From contig URMH01000058.1 in the NCBI GenBank assembly GCA_900549015.1, positions 1-14,507 on the forward strand: a stretch of 14,507 bases of DNA, read 5' to 3'. This document shows, piece after piece, positions 1 through 7,966 of the stretch. How positions within the stretch are numbered: the stretch's first letter is position 1; the number at the start of each line of letters is the position of its first letter. Under the pieces are notes generated by a model, which worked only from the letters and a program-made list of their open reading frames with translations, did not search any database and was not told the DNA's origin. The position numbers were made by a program, and so were the translations under genes. Source of the stretch: an uncultured Blautia sp. (lineage in GTDB: Bacteria > Bacillota > Clostridia > Lachnospirales > Lachnospiraceae).

Positions 1-52
1 AAAATCCTGCGGGACTTATACTCCCGTACCGGTTCGATTCCGGTCTGCGGCA
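1..52 (+). tRNA. tRNA-Leu, 3' part (anticodon xAA), cut by the window edge
   Basis: The sequence shows the 3' half of a class II tRNA. It opens with AAAA, read as anticodon positions 35-36 plus 37-38, followed by a 3' anticodon strand TCCTG. A long variable arm comes next (CGGGA/TCCCG around CTTATAC, positions 10-26), then a T arm (ACCGG-TTCGATT-CCGGT, 28-44). The acceptor 3' strand is CTGCGGC with discriminator A at 52. A long variable arm with A35-A36 fits leucine (UAA or CAA); base 34 lies outside the window, so the exact anticodon is unknown. No CCA is encoded after the discriminator, so the 3' end must be completed by the CCA enzyme encoded further along. An intrinsic terminator follows directly. 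Confidence 0.85.
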
Positions 53-63
53 TTACTAAGAAG

Positions 64-105
64 GCTTCAACCCTTTATAGATTGAGGGGTTGAAGCTTTT
101 CTTTT
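64..105 (+). terminator. Intrinsic terminator of the tRNA gene
   Basis: A 10-bp perfect stem (GCTTCAACCC, 64-73, with GGGTTGAAGC, 87-96) is followed on the plus strand by TTTTCTTTT. It starts 11 bases after the tRNA 3' end, so it most likely ends the tRNA transcript. On the minus strand the same hairpin has a poor U tract. Confidence 0.85.
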
Positions 106-150
106 CCCAAGAAATTGTAATTTCCTTGTATTATATGAATAAATGAGGTT

Positions 151-186
151 TGCCGTCACTATTGGTAGTAGTGGCGGCATTTTTTC
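151..186 (+). terminator. Second hairpin with T tract between tRNA-Leu and the GH13 gene
   Basis: TGCCGTCACTA (151-161) pairs with TAGTGGCGGCA (169-179) with one G-T wobble and a 7-base loop, followed on the plus strand by six T residues. The T tract makes it a plus-strand terminator, in tandem behind the tRNA terminator. It also lies a few bases beyond the stop codon of the convergent GH13 gene, so it may help end that transcript, although its minus-strand U tract is weak. Confidence 0.6.
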
Positions 187-192
187 TTTCCC

Positions 193-2292
193 CTATTCTT
201 CCAAAATCCCTCTTACAATAATCGCTCCATGAGACGGCACTTCCAAATGAAGAACTCCTCCTTTACATTCGTGTATCTTCTTCACCAGACTATACCCAAA
301 ATCTCCTGTTACCATCAACTGTTTAAATTTCTGTATCTTTGTTCTGGAAATTCCCAGCTCCCACACAGAAATCTCCATATTTTTTGTTTCATTGCCATTA
401 TTAATCACAACCATGATTTTTTCTTTTTCCGTAAATCTTCCATAAACAAGCTGTTGATAATCATTGGCAATAAATTTCAAAGAACCTTTTATCAAAGACG
501 GATTTTCTTTGTGAATTCTTATCATGTCCTTGTGGAACTGAATAAGCTCCTTATCTTCTCTGCCCCAAGGATAAGTACGTCTGTTATCCGGATCGGTAAA
601 ACCACAGACTCCTGCCTCATCTCCATAATAAATAGTAGGAGCGCCCGGCCATGTCATCTGCATAACGACTGCTTCCCTGAGAACTGCTTTATTCACATTT
701 CGCTCTGCCGCCTCACTGCCTAATTCTCTTACACGCCCCACTACATGGTTGGTTCTTGTAAGAAAACGAGAATGGTCGTGATTGGAAAGCTCATTCATAG
801 CCGTATATAAGGACGGCGCATAGAAACTGGCTCCGTGATAATTCATAGCGCCCATAAAGCTGTCGCTGTTTCCCAGCATCCCTTCCCGATATTCATCACT
901 GTGCTTTTCCATTCCTGTCAAAAACCACGTGATAGGCTCCATGAAGGCATCATAATTCATAACCGTATCCCACTGGTCTCCTGTAAGCCACGGTTTTGCA
1001 TCTCCGTAATGCTCTGCCAGAATAATCGCATTGGGATTTGCCTCTTTTACGTTTCTTCTGAAATCTCTCCAGAACTGATGATTGTATTCCTCGCTATGTC
1101 CCAAATCCGCTGCCACATCAAGACGCCATCCATCCACATTATAAGGGGGTGACACCCATTTTCTGGCTACGTGCATAATGTATTCGTAAAGCTTTGGCGA
1201 CTCCTCATAATTTAGCTTTGGAAGAGTATTGTGTCCCCACCAGCCGTCATATTCGTTGCTTTGGGCATCATGAAAGCGGAAAAAGCTTCGATACGGACTG
1301 TCTGTTGCCACATAAGCCCCTTTTTCGTAGCCGCTTTGGTTTTCATATATCCGCTCTCTGTCCAGCCACTTATTAAAAGAACCGCAATGATTAAACACGC
1401 CGTCTAAAATAACACGCATGCCCCTTTTATGAATTTCTTCTACCAACCTTGCAAAGAAGGCATTGCTGGCTTCCAGATTTTCCTTTGCAGTAACACGCTG
1501 AATGTATTTCGATGCGTGGGCATTTTCTTTATCCCAATCCTGCAAAGGCTCTCCGCCGTCATTTACGATTTTTCCATAATGAGGGTCAATATAATCATAA
1601 TCCTGAATGTCATATTTATGATTGGAAGGAGATACAAAAATAGGGTTAAAATAGATAACATCAACGCCTAAATCTTGAAGATAATCCAGTTTATCCATAA
1701 CTCCCTGCAAATCTCCGCCATAGAAATCTCTCACATCCATAGCTCTTGGCGGACAGTTCCAGTCGTCTATCTTCTGTACTTTTTCATCAATATAACAGTA
1801 TTCGTTGCTTACTACATCATTGGAAACATCTCCATTGCAAAAACGGTCCACAAAAATCTGGTACATTACCGCTCCCTTTGCCCATTCAGGGGTATGAAAG
1901 CCCGGCACTATTCCAAAGGAATAATGCTCGTCAATCTCTTTTGTAATACCCATTTTATTGTAATAGCATTGAATTTTTCCGGAAATAACTTCAAAAAAAT
2001 AGCGGATGGACTGCGCTCCCAATTTAATATCTGCCCCGTAATAATCAAATCCATCCTTTGTACCTAATAATTTCATTCTCTGGCGAAGATTTCCCGCTAC
2101 CAGATATACGAAATCCACATTATTGCTTTTTGTTCGAATTCTGATGTTTACTACATCTCCCGGTTCCGGTTCTGCCGGTGTTCTGTAATTTTCTGTCTCG
2201 TCACTAAAAACTGCACGTTTATTAAAAGCAGGCCGCATATTGGTCACATATTCCTGAATTCTTCTTGTATCTGCCAAGTTTTCGTAATCCAT
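193..2292 (-). CDS. GH13 family alpha-glucan hydrolase (neopullulanase / cyclomaltodextrinase / maltogenic-amylase type)
   Basis: Predicted 699-aa cytoplasmic alpha-amylase-superfamily enzyme that should cleave alpha-glucosidic bonds in malto-oligosaccharides, cyclodextrins or pullulan; no signal peptide is seen. Residues about 45-130 look like an N-terminal beta-sandwich (CBM34-like) domain of the neopullulanase group. The (beta/alpha)8 barrel follows, with DRFCNGD near 149, conserved region I DGVFNH (297-302), region II DGWRLD with nucleophile Asp392, acid/base Glu427 in ILAEHYG, and the third acid Asp506 in LSNHD. The C-terminal ~90 residues fit the usual all-beta domain C. The start is an ATG preceded by AGAGAGG at suitable spacing and by a clear sigma-A promoter. 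It stands alone, so it is probably independently transcribed. The catalytic set is intact; precise substrate preference cannot be read from sequence. Confidence 0.9.
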   Translation of the reverse strand: MDYENLADTRRIQEYVTNMRPAFNKRAVFSDETENYRTPAEPEPGDVVNIRIRTKSNNVDFVYLVAGNLRQRMKLLGTKDGFDYYGADIKLGAQSIRYFFEVISGKIQCYYNKMGITKEIDEHYSFGIVPGFHTPEWAKGAVMYQIFVDRFCNGDVSNDVVSNEYCYIDEKVQKIDDWNCPPRAMDVRDFYGGDLQGVMDKLDYLQDLGVDVIYFNPIFVSPSNHKYDIQDYDYIDPHYGKIVNDGGEPLQDWDKENAHASKYIQRVTAKENLEASNAFFARLVEEIHKRGMRVILDGVFNHCGSFNKWLDRERIYENQSGYEKGAYVATDSPYRSFFRFHDAQSNEYDGWWGHNTLPKLNYEESPKLYEYIMHVARKWVSPPYNVDGWRLDVAADLGHSEEYNHQFWRDFRRNVKEANPNAIILAEHYGDAKPWLTGDQWDTVMNYDAFMEPITWFLTGMEKHSDEYREGMLGNSDSFMGAMNYHGASFYAPSLYTAMNELSNHDHSRFLTRTNHVVGRVRELGSEAAERNVNKAVLREAVVMQMTWPGAPTIYYGDEAGVCGFTDPDNRRTYPWGREDKELIQFHKDMIRIHKENPSLIKGSLKFIANDYQQLVYGRFTEKEKIMVVINNGNETKNMEISVWELGISRTKIQKFKQLMVTGDFGYSLVKKIHECKGGVLHLEVPSHGAIIVRGILEE

Positions 2293-2350
2293 ACTGCCAT
2301 CCTCTCTCTATTTATAACGGCTTATATTTGCCGAATTATTGTCTACTATT

Positions 2351-2379
2351 ATTCTATCTTACCCCATAGAGATATACAA
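2351..2379 (-). promoter_or_regulatory. Sigma-A-type promoter of the GH13 gene
   Basis: On the minus strand TTGTAT (-35, 2374-2379), a 17-bp spacer and TAGAAT (-10, 2351-2356) lie about 60 bases upstream of the start codon. The spacing is ideal and each box differs from consensus at one or two positions. No cre-like operator was convincingly identified around it. Confidence 0.7.
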
Positions 2380-2405
2380 CTGTTTTTTCTCTATTTTTGT
2401 ATAGT

Positions 2406-2435
2406 AAAAACGCCAATCTTTCGATTGGCGTTTTT
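2406..2435. terminator. Bidirectional intrinsic terminator between ftsH and the GH13 gene
   Basis: A perfect palindrome: AAAAA-CGCCAATC, loop TTTC, GATTGGCG-TTTTT. It has an 8-bp GC-containing core stem flanked by A and T runs, so either strand gives a hairpin plus U tract. It insulates the GH13 promoter just downstream from ftsH read-through on the minus strand. Confidence 0.88.
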
Positions 2436-2440
2436 GGAGA

Positions 2441-2588
2441 AGGTATTTCTTCTTATGGGGTGTAGCAAAAACTATATAATGTATTGGGGGGTTTTTACGA
2501 TGTATATAATACCATGTGGCAACAGAAAAGTGTGCACAAACTTAAAAAAATCCGGCACACTTTTTTGTGAAGTTTCTATACTGTGTTT
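2441..2588. other. Non-coding spacer between ftsH and its distal terminator
   Basis: No credible gene is seen in the roughly 296 bases between ftsH and the GH13 start. The stretch holds two hairpin terminators, the GH13 promoter and an AT-rich section (2471-2512) with two TATATAAT-like words, ACTATATAATGTAT and TGTATATAATACC, around a TTGGGGGG run. The two words could be read as -10 boxes on the plus strand, but no properly spaced -35 box or downstream gene accompanies them. Confidence 0.5.
2526..2566. terminator. First terminator after ftsH
   Basis: AAAAGTGTGC (2526-2535) is complementary to GCACACTTTT (2555-2564) across a 19-base A-rich loop. T runs follow on both strands, the longer one on the plus strand. 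It begins about 23 bases past the ftsH stop codon, so it probably ends the spoIIE-tilS-hpt-ftsH transcript together with the stronger hairpin further on. Confidence 0.6.
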
Positions 2589-4436
2589 TTAAGCAATTTC
2601 CTGATTTGTTGTAAAAAGTGCTTCAAACTCATCACGATGCACTTTTTCCTGCTTCAGAAGAAGCTCCGCACAGGCATGAAGAACCTCTGCATTCTCCAGA
2701 ATAATCTCTTTTGCACGCGCATGGCACTCATCAATAATGCTGTGTATTTCCCTGTCGATTTCTCTTGCAACATCTTCGCTGTAGCTTCTTGTATGCGCAA
2801 GGTCGCGTCCGATAAATACCTCATCGTCATCATCTCCATAGGAAATAAGACCTACTTTCTCAGACATTCCATATTTCATTACCATAGCTCTCGCTGTGCT
2901 GGTTGCACGTTTAATATCGTTGGACGCGCCTGTTGTAATGTCTCCAAAAATAATCTCCTCTGCCACACGGCCGCCAAGAAGGGTGGTGATTTCCTGAAGC
3001 ATCTTTCCCTTTGTATCAAACATTTCATCATTTTCAGGAAGAGGCATGGTATAACCGGCTGCCCCGATTCCCGTAGGAATAATGGAGATTGTATAAACAG
3101 ACTCCATATCCGGAAGCACATGGAAAAGAATCGCGTGACCCGCCTCATGATAAGCAGTAATCTTCTTTTCTTTATCAGAAATTACCCTGCTTTTCTTTTC
3201 CGCACCGATTCCTACTTTAATAAAGGAATTCTTTATATCCTGCTGCGTAATAAACGCTCTGTTTTCCTTTGCAGCTACAATAGCCGCCTCATTTAAAAGG
3301 TTTTCCAGATCTGCTCCTGTAAATCCCGCTGTTGTCTGCGCCACCTGGCGAAGATCCACATCTTCTCCGAGAGGTTTGTCCTTCGCATGAACGCCGAGAA
3401 TTTCCTCTCTGCCCTTTACGTCCGGTCTTCCCACCGCAACCTTACGGTCAAAACGGCCTGGTCTTAAAATTGCAGGATCAAGAATATCCACACGGTTTGT
3501 CGCCGCCATCACGATAATTCCTTCATTTACTCCAAAACCGTCCATCTCTACAAGAAGCTGGTTCAGAGTCTGTTCTCTTTCATCGTGACCGCCGCCTACG
3601 CCGGTTCCTCTCTGTCGTGCAACCGCGTCGATCTCGTCAATAAAAATGATGCACGGCGCATGATCCTTGGCATTCTCAAATAAATCTCTCACGCGTGACG
3701 CACCCACGCCAACAAACATTTCCACAAAGTCAGAACCGGAAATGGAGAAGAAAGGAACCCCTGCCTCTCCTGCCACTGCCTTTGCAAGAAGAGTTTTACC
3801 TGTTCCCGGAGGTCCTACAAGCAGAACGCCTTTCGGGATTCTCGCCCCCACCTTTGTATATTTCTGGGGAGCTTTTAAAAAGTCAACTACTTCCTCAAGA
3901 TCTTCTTTTTCTTCCTGAAGACCGGCTACATTCTGAAATGTGACCTTCATATCATCCGGTCTTGACATTTTGGCGCGGCTTCTTCCAAAATTCATCATTT
4001 TGGAATTCGCATTTCCGCCGCCTCCTCCGGCAGCCATCTGTCTTGTCATCATCACAAACAGGAAGAGAACAAGTCCGCAGGTAATCAGTGCAGGAAGCAG
4101 ACTTGCAAGAAGGGTATTTTCCCTTGGCACATCTGACACAAGAGGCGAAATATCCTTTGCCCTCAAAAGCTCCTCCACCTCTTTTACATCTGTCACATAA
4201 AACCGTTTCTGTCCCTCTCCTGAAATATTCACTATCACAGCACCTGTAGGAACTTCCTTATTTGGCTGTATTCTGGCATCCAGCACCTTACCTTCCTCAA
4301 GTGCCTCTTCTAACTGTGTCATCGTGTAATTGCTCTGGGAATCCCTCTGACTGCTCAGAAAGAAATACGCGCATATCAGCAAAACAACCAGCATCACATA
4401 GGGTCCTATGTTTGGCTTTCTTTCCTCATAAAACAC
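2589..4436 (-). CDS. ftsH: ATP-dependent zinc metalloprotease FtsH
   Basis: A 615-aa membrane-anchored AAA+ protease that unfolds and degrades membrane and short-lived cytosolic proteins as a hexamer. The order is: membrane segment 1 (about 12-28), an extracytoplasmic domain (30-107), membrane segment 2 (about 109-130), a Gly-rich linker and the AAA module. That module has Walker A GPPGTGKT (208-215), Walker B IIFIDEID (263-270) and the second region of homology with arginine fingers (about 315-333). The peptidase domain has the zinc motif HEAGH (430-434). All key residues are present and the length is normal. The start codon is GTG, chosen because it has AAAGGAGA at good spacing and no in-frame ATG lies before the first membrane segment. 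It follows hpt by 16 bases, so it is the last gene of the tilS-hpt-ftsH group, an order also found in Bacillus. Confidence 0.97.
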   Translation of the reverse strand: MFYEERKPNIGPYVMLVVLLICAYFFLSSQRDSQSNYTMTQLEEALEEGKVLDARIQPNKEVPTGAVIVNISGEGQKRFYVTDVKEVEELLRAKDISPLVSDVPRENTLLASLLPALITCGLVLFLFVMMTRQMAAGGGGGNANSKMMNFGRSRAKMSRPDDMKVTFQNVAGLQEEKEDLEEVVDFLKAPQKYTKVGARIPKGVLLVGPPGTGKTLLAKAVAGEAGVPFFSISGSDFVEMFVGVGASRVRDLFENAKDHAPCIIFIDEIDAVARQRGTGVGGGHDEREQTLNQLLVEMDGFGVNEGIIVMAATNRVDILDPAILRPGRFDRKVAVGRPDVKGREEILGVHAKDKPLGEDVDLRQVAQTTAGFTGADLENLLNEAAIVAAKENRAFITQQDIKNSFIKVGIGAEKKSRVISDKEKKITAYHEAGHAILFHVLPDMESVYTISIIPTGIGAAGYTMPLPENDEMFDTKGKMLQEITTLLGGRVAEEIIFGDITTGASNDIKRATSTARAMVMKYGMSEKVGLISYGDDDDEVFIGRDLAHTRSYSEDVAREIDREIHSIIDECHARAKEIILENAEVLHACAELLLKQEKVHRDEFEALFTTNQEIA

Positions 4437-4452
4437 GGAATTAAATCTCCTT

Positions 4453-4983
4453 TCACTCTGCCCCCAGTTCTACCACTCCAATATATGGGAGATTTCTGTA
4501 TTTCTGTGCATAATCAAGTCCGTATCCTACCACAAATTCGTCAGGAATTTCAAAGCAGCAGTAATCTACCTGTACCTCTGCCACTCTGCGGTCCGGCTTG
4601 TCCAGAAGTGTACACAGATGTACACTGTGGGGATTTCTGTTTTTAAGAATTTTCAGAAGATAGCTTAAAGTCCTTCCGGAATCAATAATATCCTCTACAA
4701 CAAGTACCTCTTTTCCTTCCAGCGGCTGATCCAGGTCTTTTACAATCTTAACCACACCGCTTGATTTTGTGTCGTCCCCGTAACTGGATACAGACATAAA
4801 ATCAAGAGATACCGGAACGGTAATTCTTTTTGCGAGCTCGCACATAAAGAATACGCCGCCCTTTAATACGCAGATCATATGGATTTCCTTACCTGCATAA
4901 TCTTTGTTGATCTGGTCTGCTATCTCCTGGATCCTTGCATCTACTTCTTTTTCACTGATCAGTACGTTTACTTTTTCACTCAT
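4453..4983 (-). CDS. hpt: Hypoxanthine (hypoxanthine-guanine) phosphoribosyltransferase
   Basis: A 176-aa cytosolic purine-salvage enzyme that joins hypoxanthine or guanine to PRPP, giving IMP or GMP. The PRPP-binding loop is clear (EDIIDSGRT, residues 97-105), as is the early LKGGVFF loop (40-46). The length is typical of the type I phosphoribosyltransferase HPRT group. The ATG overlaps the tilS stop by eight bases (ATGAGTGA), and its AAAGGAGG ribosome site lies inside the tilS 3' end, which suggests translational coupling. In Bacillus, HprT cooperates with TilS and FtsH expression through the same neighbourhood; a comparable link here is inference from order only. Confidence 0.96.
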   Translation of the reverse strand: MSEKVNVLISEKEVDARIQEIADQINKDYAGKEIHMICVLKGGVFFMCELAKRITVPVSLDFMSVSSYGDDTKSSGVVKIVKDLDQPLEGKEVLVVEDIIDSGRTLSYLLKILKNRNPHSVHLCTLLDKPDRRVAEVQVDYCCFEIPDEFVVGYGLDYAQKYRNLPYIGVVELGAE

Positions 4984-6364
4984 TTACAATTCCTCCTTTG
5001 TAATTTAATTCCAGTACCCGCTTTGTGGCGGAAGTGATTTTGTACCTTTCATTTATTCTTCCTCCTGTAATCCAGAGAATCTCTTCTCCGTCTGCAATAA
5101 GAGGAAGCAAATCCCGCTCCTCCCCCGGAATCTTATCGTCTATCATCACTCTTGCAAGCTTCTTCCTGCTTCCTTCTCTGTTGATAATGAGATAATCTCC
5201 CGGCTGCCTGGTGCGGATATACAGCTTGTTTTTTATTTTATCATAATCCAGCCATTTCGTATACTTCTTTTCTTCAATCTTCTGCCTATCATATGGAAAA
5301 ATTTTTGTATCAAAGCTTCCGCAGGAACAGAACACCTCTCCCGGAATCGGAAGCTCTTTTATTTCCCTGTCCGCCTTCTCCTCTGATGTTTTTTTCAGAA
5401 CGATTCCTCCATAAGTACGGACAGCAGAAAGACCGTATGGAAGAGAAATCTGTTTTCCCGTATCCATAGAAAAAAGCGAGAGCAGCATCTGCATATGAAA
5501 CGCTGTAAAATCTTTACATTTTCCGGAAAGTACTTCCATTGCTTCCATGACCGCATATTTCTGAAACAGCACTTCTTTTTCTGAAAATGAGTCTTCAAAA
5601 AAAATACGGTCTTCCGTCCTTCTACAAAGCTCTAAAAGCTTATGCCCTTCTTTTCGAAAATATTCGTCCGCCTCTCCGAGAAATCCGGAGGCTGCCGCCA
5701 TATGCGCCACTGCCTTCTCATTGATCTCCTGTTCTATAAGAGGAAGAATATGGTGCCGGATCCTGTTTCTTGTGTATTCATCAGAAAGATTGCTGCTGTC
5801 AAGAATGCTGGGGATTTTTTCCTCCTTCAGATAATTGACAATTTCTTTCTTTTCCAAACACAGAACAGGGCGGATAATCGTTCCGTCCACCGGACGCATA
5901 GCGGAAAGCCCGCGTATGCCCGTACCCCTTGCAAGATTGTGAAGCATTGTCTCTGCAAGGTCATTCTTATTGTGAGCAAGTGCAATTTTCATATTTCCAT
6001 CGGAAATCCCAAGTCTCTTTTTTTCCTGAGCGAAGGCGTCACGCCGCACCATGCGTCCCGCCTCCTCAAGCCCCACCTTCCATTTCTTCGAAAGAGCAGG
6101 AACAGGATATGTATAAATCCTGCATGGTATCCCCCATTTTCTGCACATTTCCTCCACGAATACACAGTCTCTGTCTGCTTCGCCCTCCCGAATCTGGTGA
6201 TGAATATGGACTGCCTGAAGGGTAAAATCCTTTTTTTCCCGAAAGCGCCTCAATATATCCAGCATTGCCATAGAGTCTCCCCCTCCGGACACGCCTGCAA
6301 GAACCGTATCTTCCGGCTGTATCATATGATTTTTTTCTATAAAATTTTCTACAAGCCTGTACAT
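4976..6364 (-). CDS. tilS: tRNA(Ile)-lysidine synthetase TilS
   Basis: A 462-aa enzyme of the N-type ATP pyrophosphatase family. It adds lysine to C34 of the CAU anticodon of tRNA-Ile2, changing both its codon reading and its charging identity, and is normally essential. The ATP-binding P-loop SGGGDS is at residues 26-31 and is followed by the Rossmann-like domain with HIHHQIREGEADRDC. HNKNDLAETMLHNLARGTGIRGL is characteristic of TilS, and the substrate-binding and C-terminal domains follow. The reading frame is open to a TTG 11 codons upstream, inside spoIIE. I prefer the ATG because it lies just after the spoIIE stop and has AGGAGG in front, although the spacing (3 bases) is short. The gene is coupled to hpt downstream. 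Confidence 0.93.
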   Translation of the reverse strand: MYRLVENFIEKNHMIQPEDTVLAGVSGGGDSMAMLDILRRFREKKDFTLQAVHIHHQIREGEADRDCVFVEEMCRKWGIPCRIYTYPVPALSKKWKVGLEEAGRMVRRDAFAQEKKRLGISDGNMKIALAHNKNDLAETMLHNLARGTGIRGLSAMRPVDGTIIRPVLCLEKKEIVNYLKEEKIPSILDSSNLSDEYTRNRIRHHILPLIEQEINEKAVAHMAAASGFLGEADEYFRKEGHKLLELCRRTEDRIFFEDSFSEKEVLFQKYAVMEAMEVLSGKCKDFTAFHMQMLLSLFSMDTGKQISLPYGLSAVRTYGGIVLKKTSEEKADREIKELPIPGEVFCSCGSFDTKIFPYDRQKIEEKKYTKWLDYDKIKNKLYIRTRQPGDYLIINREGSRKKLARVMIDDKIPGEERDLLPLIADGEEILWITGGRINERYKITSATKRVLELNYKGGIVNE

Positions 6365-6371
6365 ATGCCTC

Positions 6372-7865
6372 CTATTTTTTCCACATTCCCGCAACAAGAA
6401 CAGTCATATCGTCCCTTGCCCGGTAATCGCTGTATCCCAGAACTCTCTCCAGAATCCCCCGGCTGATTTCCTTTGGAGAGTCCTCCTTTATATCCATAAT
6501 AATTTCTTTCATGGTTTCTTCTTCCCTTTCCAGAGGAAGGGCATCCAGAACTCCGTCTGTCATCATAATAAGATAATCTCCGTGATAAAGCTTTCTGGAA
6601 GCAGTGTCAAAATCAACCTGCTGCACCAGCCCTGCCGCAAGGCTCTCAGAAGTGATCGATTCCACCCAGTGATCCCGTTTGATAAAAGTCGAAGATGCCC
6701 CTGCCTTTAAAAAACTGCAGATGCCTGTATAGAGATCGACTGCACAAATATCCACTGTAGAAAACATCCCGTCCTGACGCTTCAGAACAAGTGCTGAATT
6801 TACCATCTTTGCCGCAGTCTCCTGAGAAAATCCGCTGTCAAGAAACTGCTCCAGAAGCTCCACCACAATCTCGCTTTCCCGACAGGCTTCCATTCCGGAG
6901 CCCATGCCGTCAGAGAGGCACATGACAAACCTTCCTCCGTCCTCCTGCCTGCACACGTAATTATCCCCGGAGACCTTTTCTTTTTCCTTTGTGAGACGGG
7001 AAACGCCGTACATCATCTGATAGCTCACGTCCTCCACAAAATGAATGGTATGATACTCTCCGTTTACAATGCAGCGGCTCCCTGTCTCAGGTGTCATGGA
7101 ACAGCCGCACACTCCGGATAAAATTTGCGCTGTCTCCCACATGGAAATACACTGCCCGCTTCTCGCCCGCATATTAAGAAACACCTGACGCCTGCCTTCC
7201 ACCTTGTCCATCACCCACACCTGCTTTAACAGAATGTGCTTCTTTCTCAGTGCTTTTTTCAGCTCCTCTGTAAACTGGGGCGTTCCGCCTGAAATATCGT
7301 ACAAATCCTCCGCTACCATTTCCATGATCCGTGAGATTTCCGAAAGCTGCTGCGCTACTGCAAGACGGTTGTCGATCATGCGGTTGTCCCATATAAGATT
7401 CTGCTTTTCTCTGTAAAAGCCCTCCTGAATTGCCTGGATATAAGGCAGCGGACGGCTGCATACACCGGACCATTCCCCCCGTATTCGGCGCAGTTCCTCC
7501 TCGTCCCCTTCTTCCATCGTGCGTATCAGAGCCTCTGTGCCTCTTAACATCTCAGAAGCATTCTCCCCCCAGCAAAGCTCTTTCTGGTAGCATTTCCCAC
7601 ATACCTGTTCCCCTGCGTCTTCCAGGATCTTCTGTATCTGCCCGCTGCTTAAATAATCCTTTCTGTAAGGCATTCCATAAAAAGTATCCGCCAGCTTCTG
7701 AAAAGAAGCAGCATAGCGCTGCACTTTTTCTTTCTGGGGATGGTTTTCCGTAAAAATCTGTGTTTCCTCTGTCATCATTTTTCTTCCTGAAAAAATAGTT
7801 TTTGCCATGTCCCGGACAATCAGCAGTATACTGATCACGAGCATGGCAACTATCCATTCCTGCAT
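6372..7865 (-). CDS. spoIIE: SpoIIE-family serine phosphatase, short form with one membrane segment
   Basis: Sporulation phosphatase expected to dephosphorylate the anti-anti-sigma factor SpoIIAA and so activate sigma-F in the forespore. In order it has one hydrophobic segment (about 4-17), a Cys cluster C89-x2-C92-x5-C98-W typical of the SpoIIE central region, a helical region to about 270, then a PPM/PP2C-type phosphatase domain. The phosphatase motifs are SGDNY (299-303), SDGMGSG (318-324, Asp319), TDGVLDA (436-442, Asp437) and RDDMTVLV (484-491). The metal-binding aspartates are present. At 497 aa it is far shorter than the ~830-aa Bacillus protein because the multi-pass N-terminal domain is absent. 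The promoter just upstream and a good ribosome site show this is the natural start, not a truncation by the window. Its place between divIC and tilS matches the conserved order. Confidence 0.93.
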   Translation of the reverse strand: MQEWIVAMLVISILLIVRDMAKTIFSGRKMMTEETQIFTENHPQKEKVQRYAASFQKLADTFYGMPYRKDYLSSGQIQKILEDAGEQVCGKCYQKELCWGENASEMLRGTEALIRTMEEGDEEELRRIRGEWSGVCSRPLPYIQAIQEGFYREKQNLIWDNRMIDNRLAVAQQLSEISRIMEMVAEDLYDISGGTPQFTEELKKALRKKHILLKQVWVMDKVEGRRQVFLNMRARSGQCISMWETAQILSGVCGCSMTPETGSRCIVNGEYHTIHFVEDVSYQMMYGVSRLTKEKEKVSGDNYVCRQEDGGRFVMCLSDGMGSGMEACRESEIVVELLEQFLDSGFSQETAAKMVNSALVLKRQDGMFSTVDICAVDLYTGICSFLKAGASSTFIKRDHWVESITSESLAAGLVQQVDFDTASRKLYHGDYLIMMTDGVLDALPLEREEETMKEIIMDIKEDSPKEISRGILERVLGYSDYRARDDMTVLVAGMWKK

Positions 7866-7900
7866 ATACTCCCTCCCCCTTTATGTCTCACTAAATGGGT

Positions 7901-7966
7901 ATTATAAGGGATATGTGTTAAAATATCTGTCAAAGGAAGACGAAAAAATCACAGAATCGTTCGTCA
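7901..7966 (-). promoter_or_regulatory. Spo0A-type spoIIE promoter: TTGACA, 21-bp spacer, TATAAT, with 0A-box-like sites
   Basis: On the minus strand there is a perfect TTGACA (7928-7933) and a perfect TATAAT (7901-7906), but the spacer is 21 bp rather than 17. In Bacillus, spoIIE and spoIIG promoters used by sigma-A with Spo0A have similar over-long spacers. A perfect 0A box TGACGAA (consensus TGNCGAA) lies at 7960-7966 on the minus strand. Two one-mismatch boxes lie on the plus strand: AGACGAA (7938-7944) and TGTCAAA (7928-7934). They are exactly 10 bp apart, and the second overlaps the -35. The start codon follows about 30 bases after the predicted transcription start. Confidence 0.75.

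Noticed and set aside
2583..3296. A 237-codon plus-strand open frame
   Set aside because: It is fully antisense to the ftsH peptidase domain and has an unstructured, Cys/Phe-rich translation; there is no ribosome site or promoter that would support it.
6365..6397. Longer TilS beginning at a TTG inside spoIIE
   Set aside because: It would overlap spoIIE by 26 bases and add residues not typical of TilS. The ATG right after the spoIIE stop has an AGGAGG ahead.
5642..6466. A 274-codon plus-strand open frame
   Set aside because: It lies antisense to tilS and the end of spoIIE, both with clear family motifs. Its translation is Cys/His/Phe-rich with no recognisable domain or ribosome site, typical of a complementary-strand shadow.
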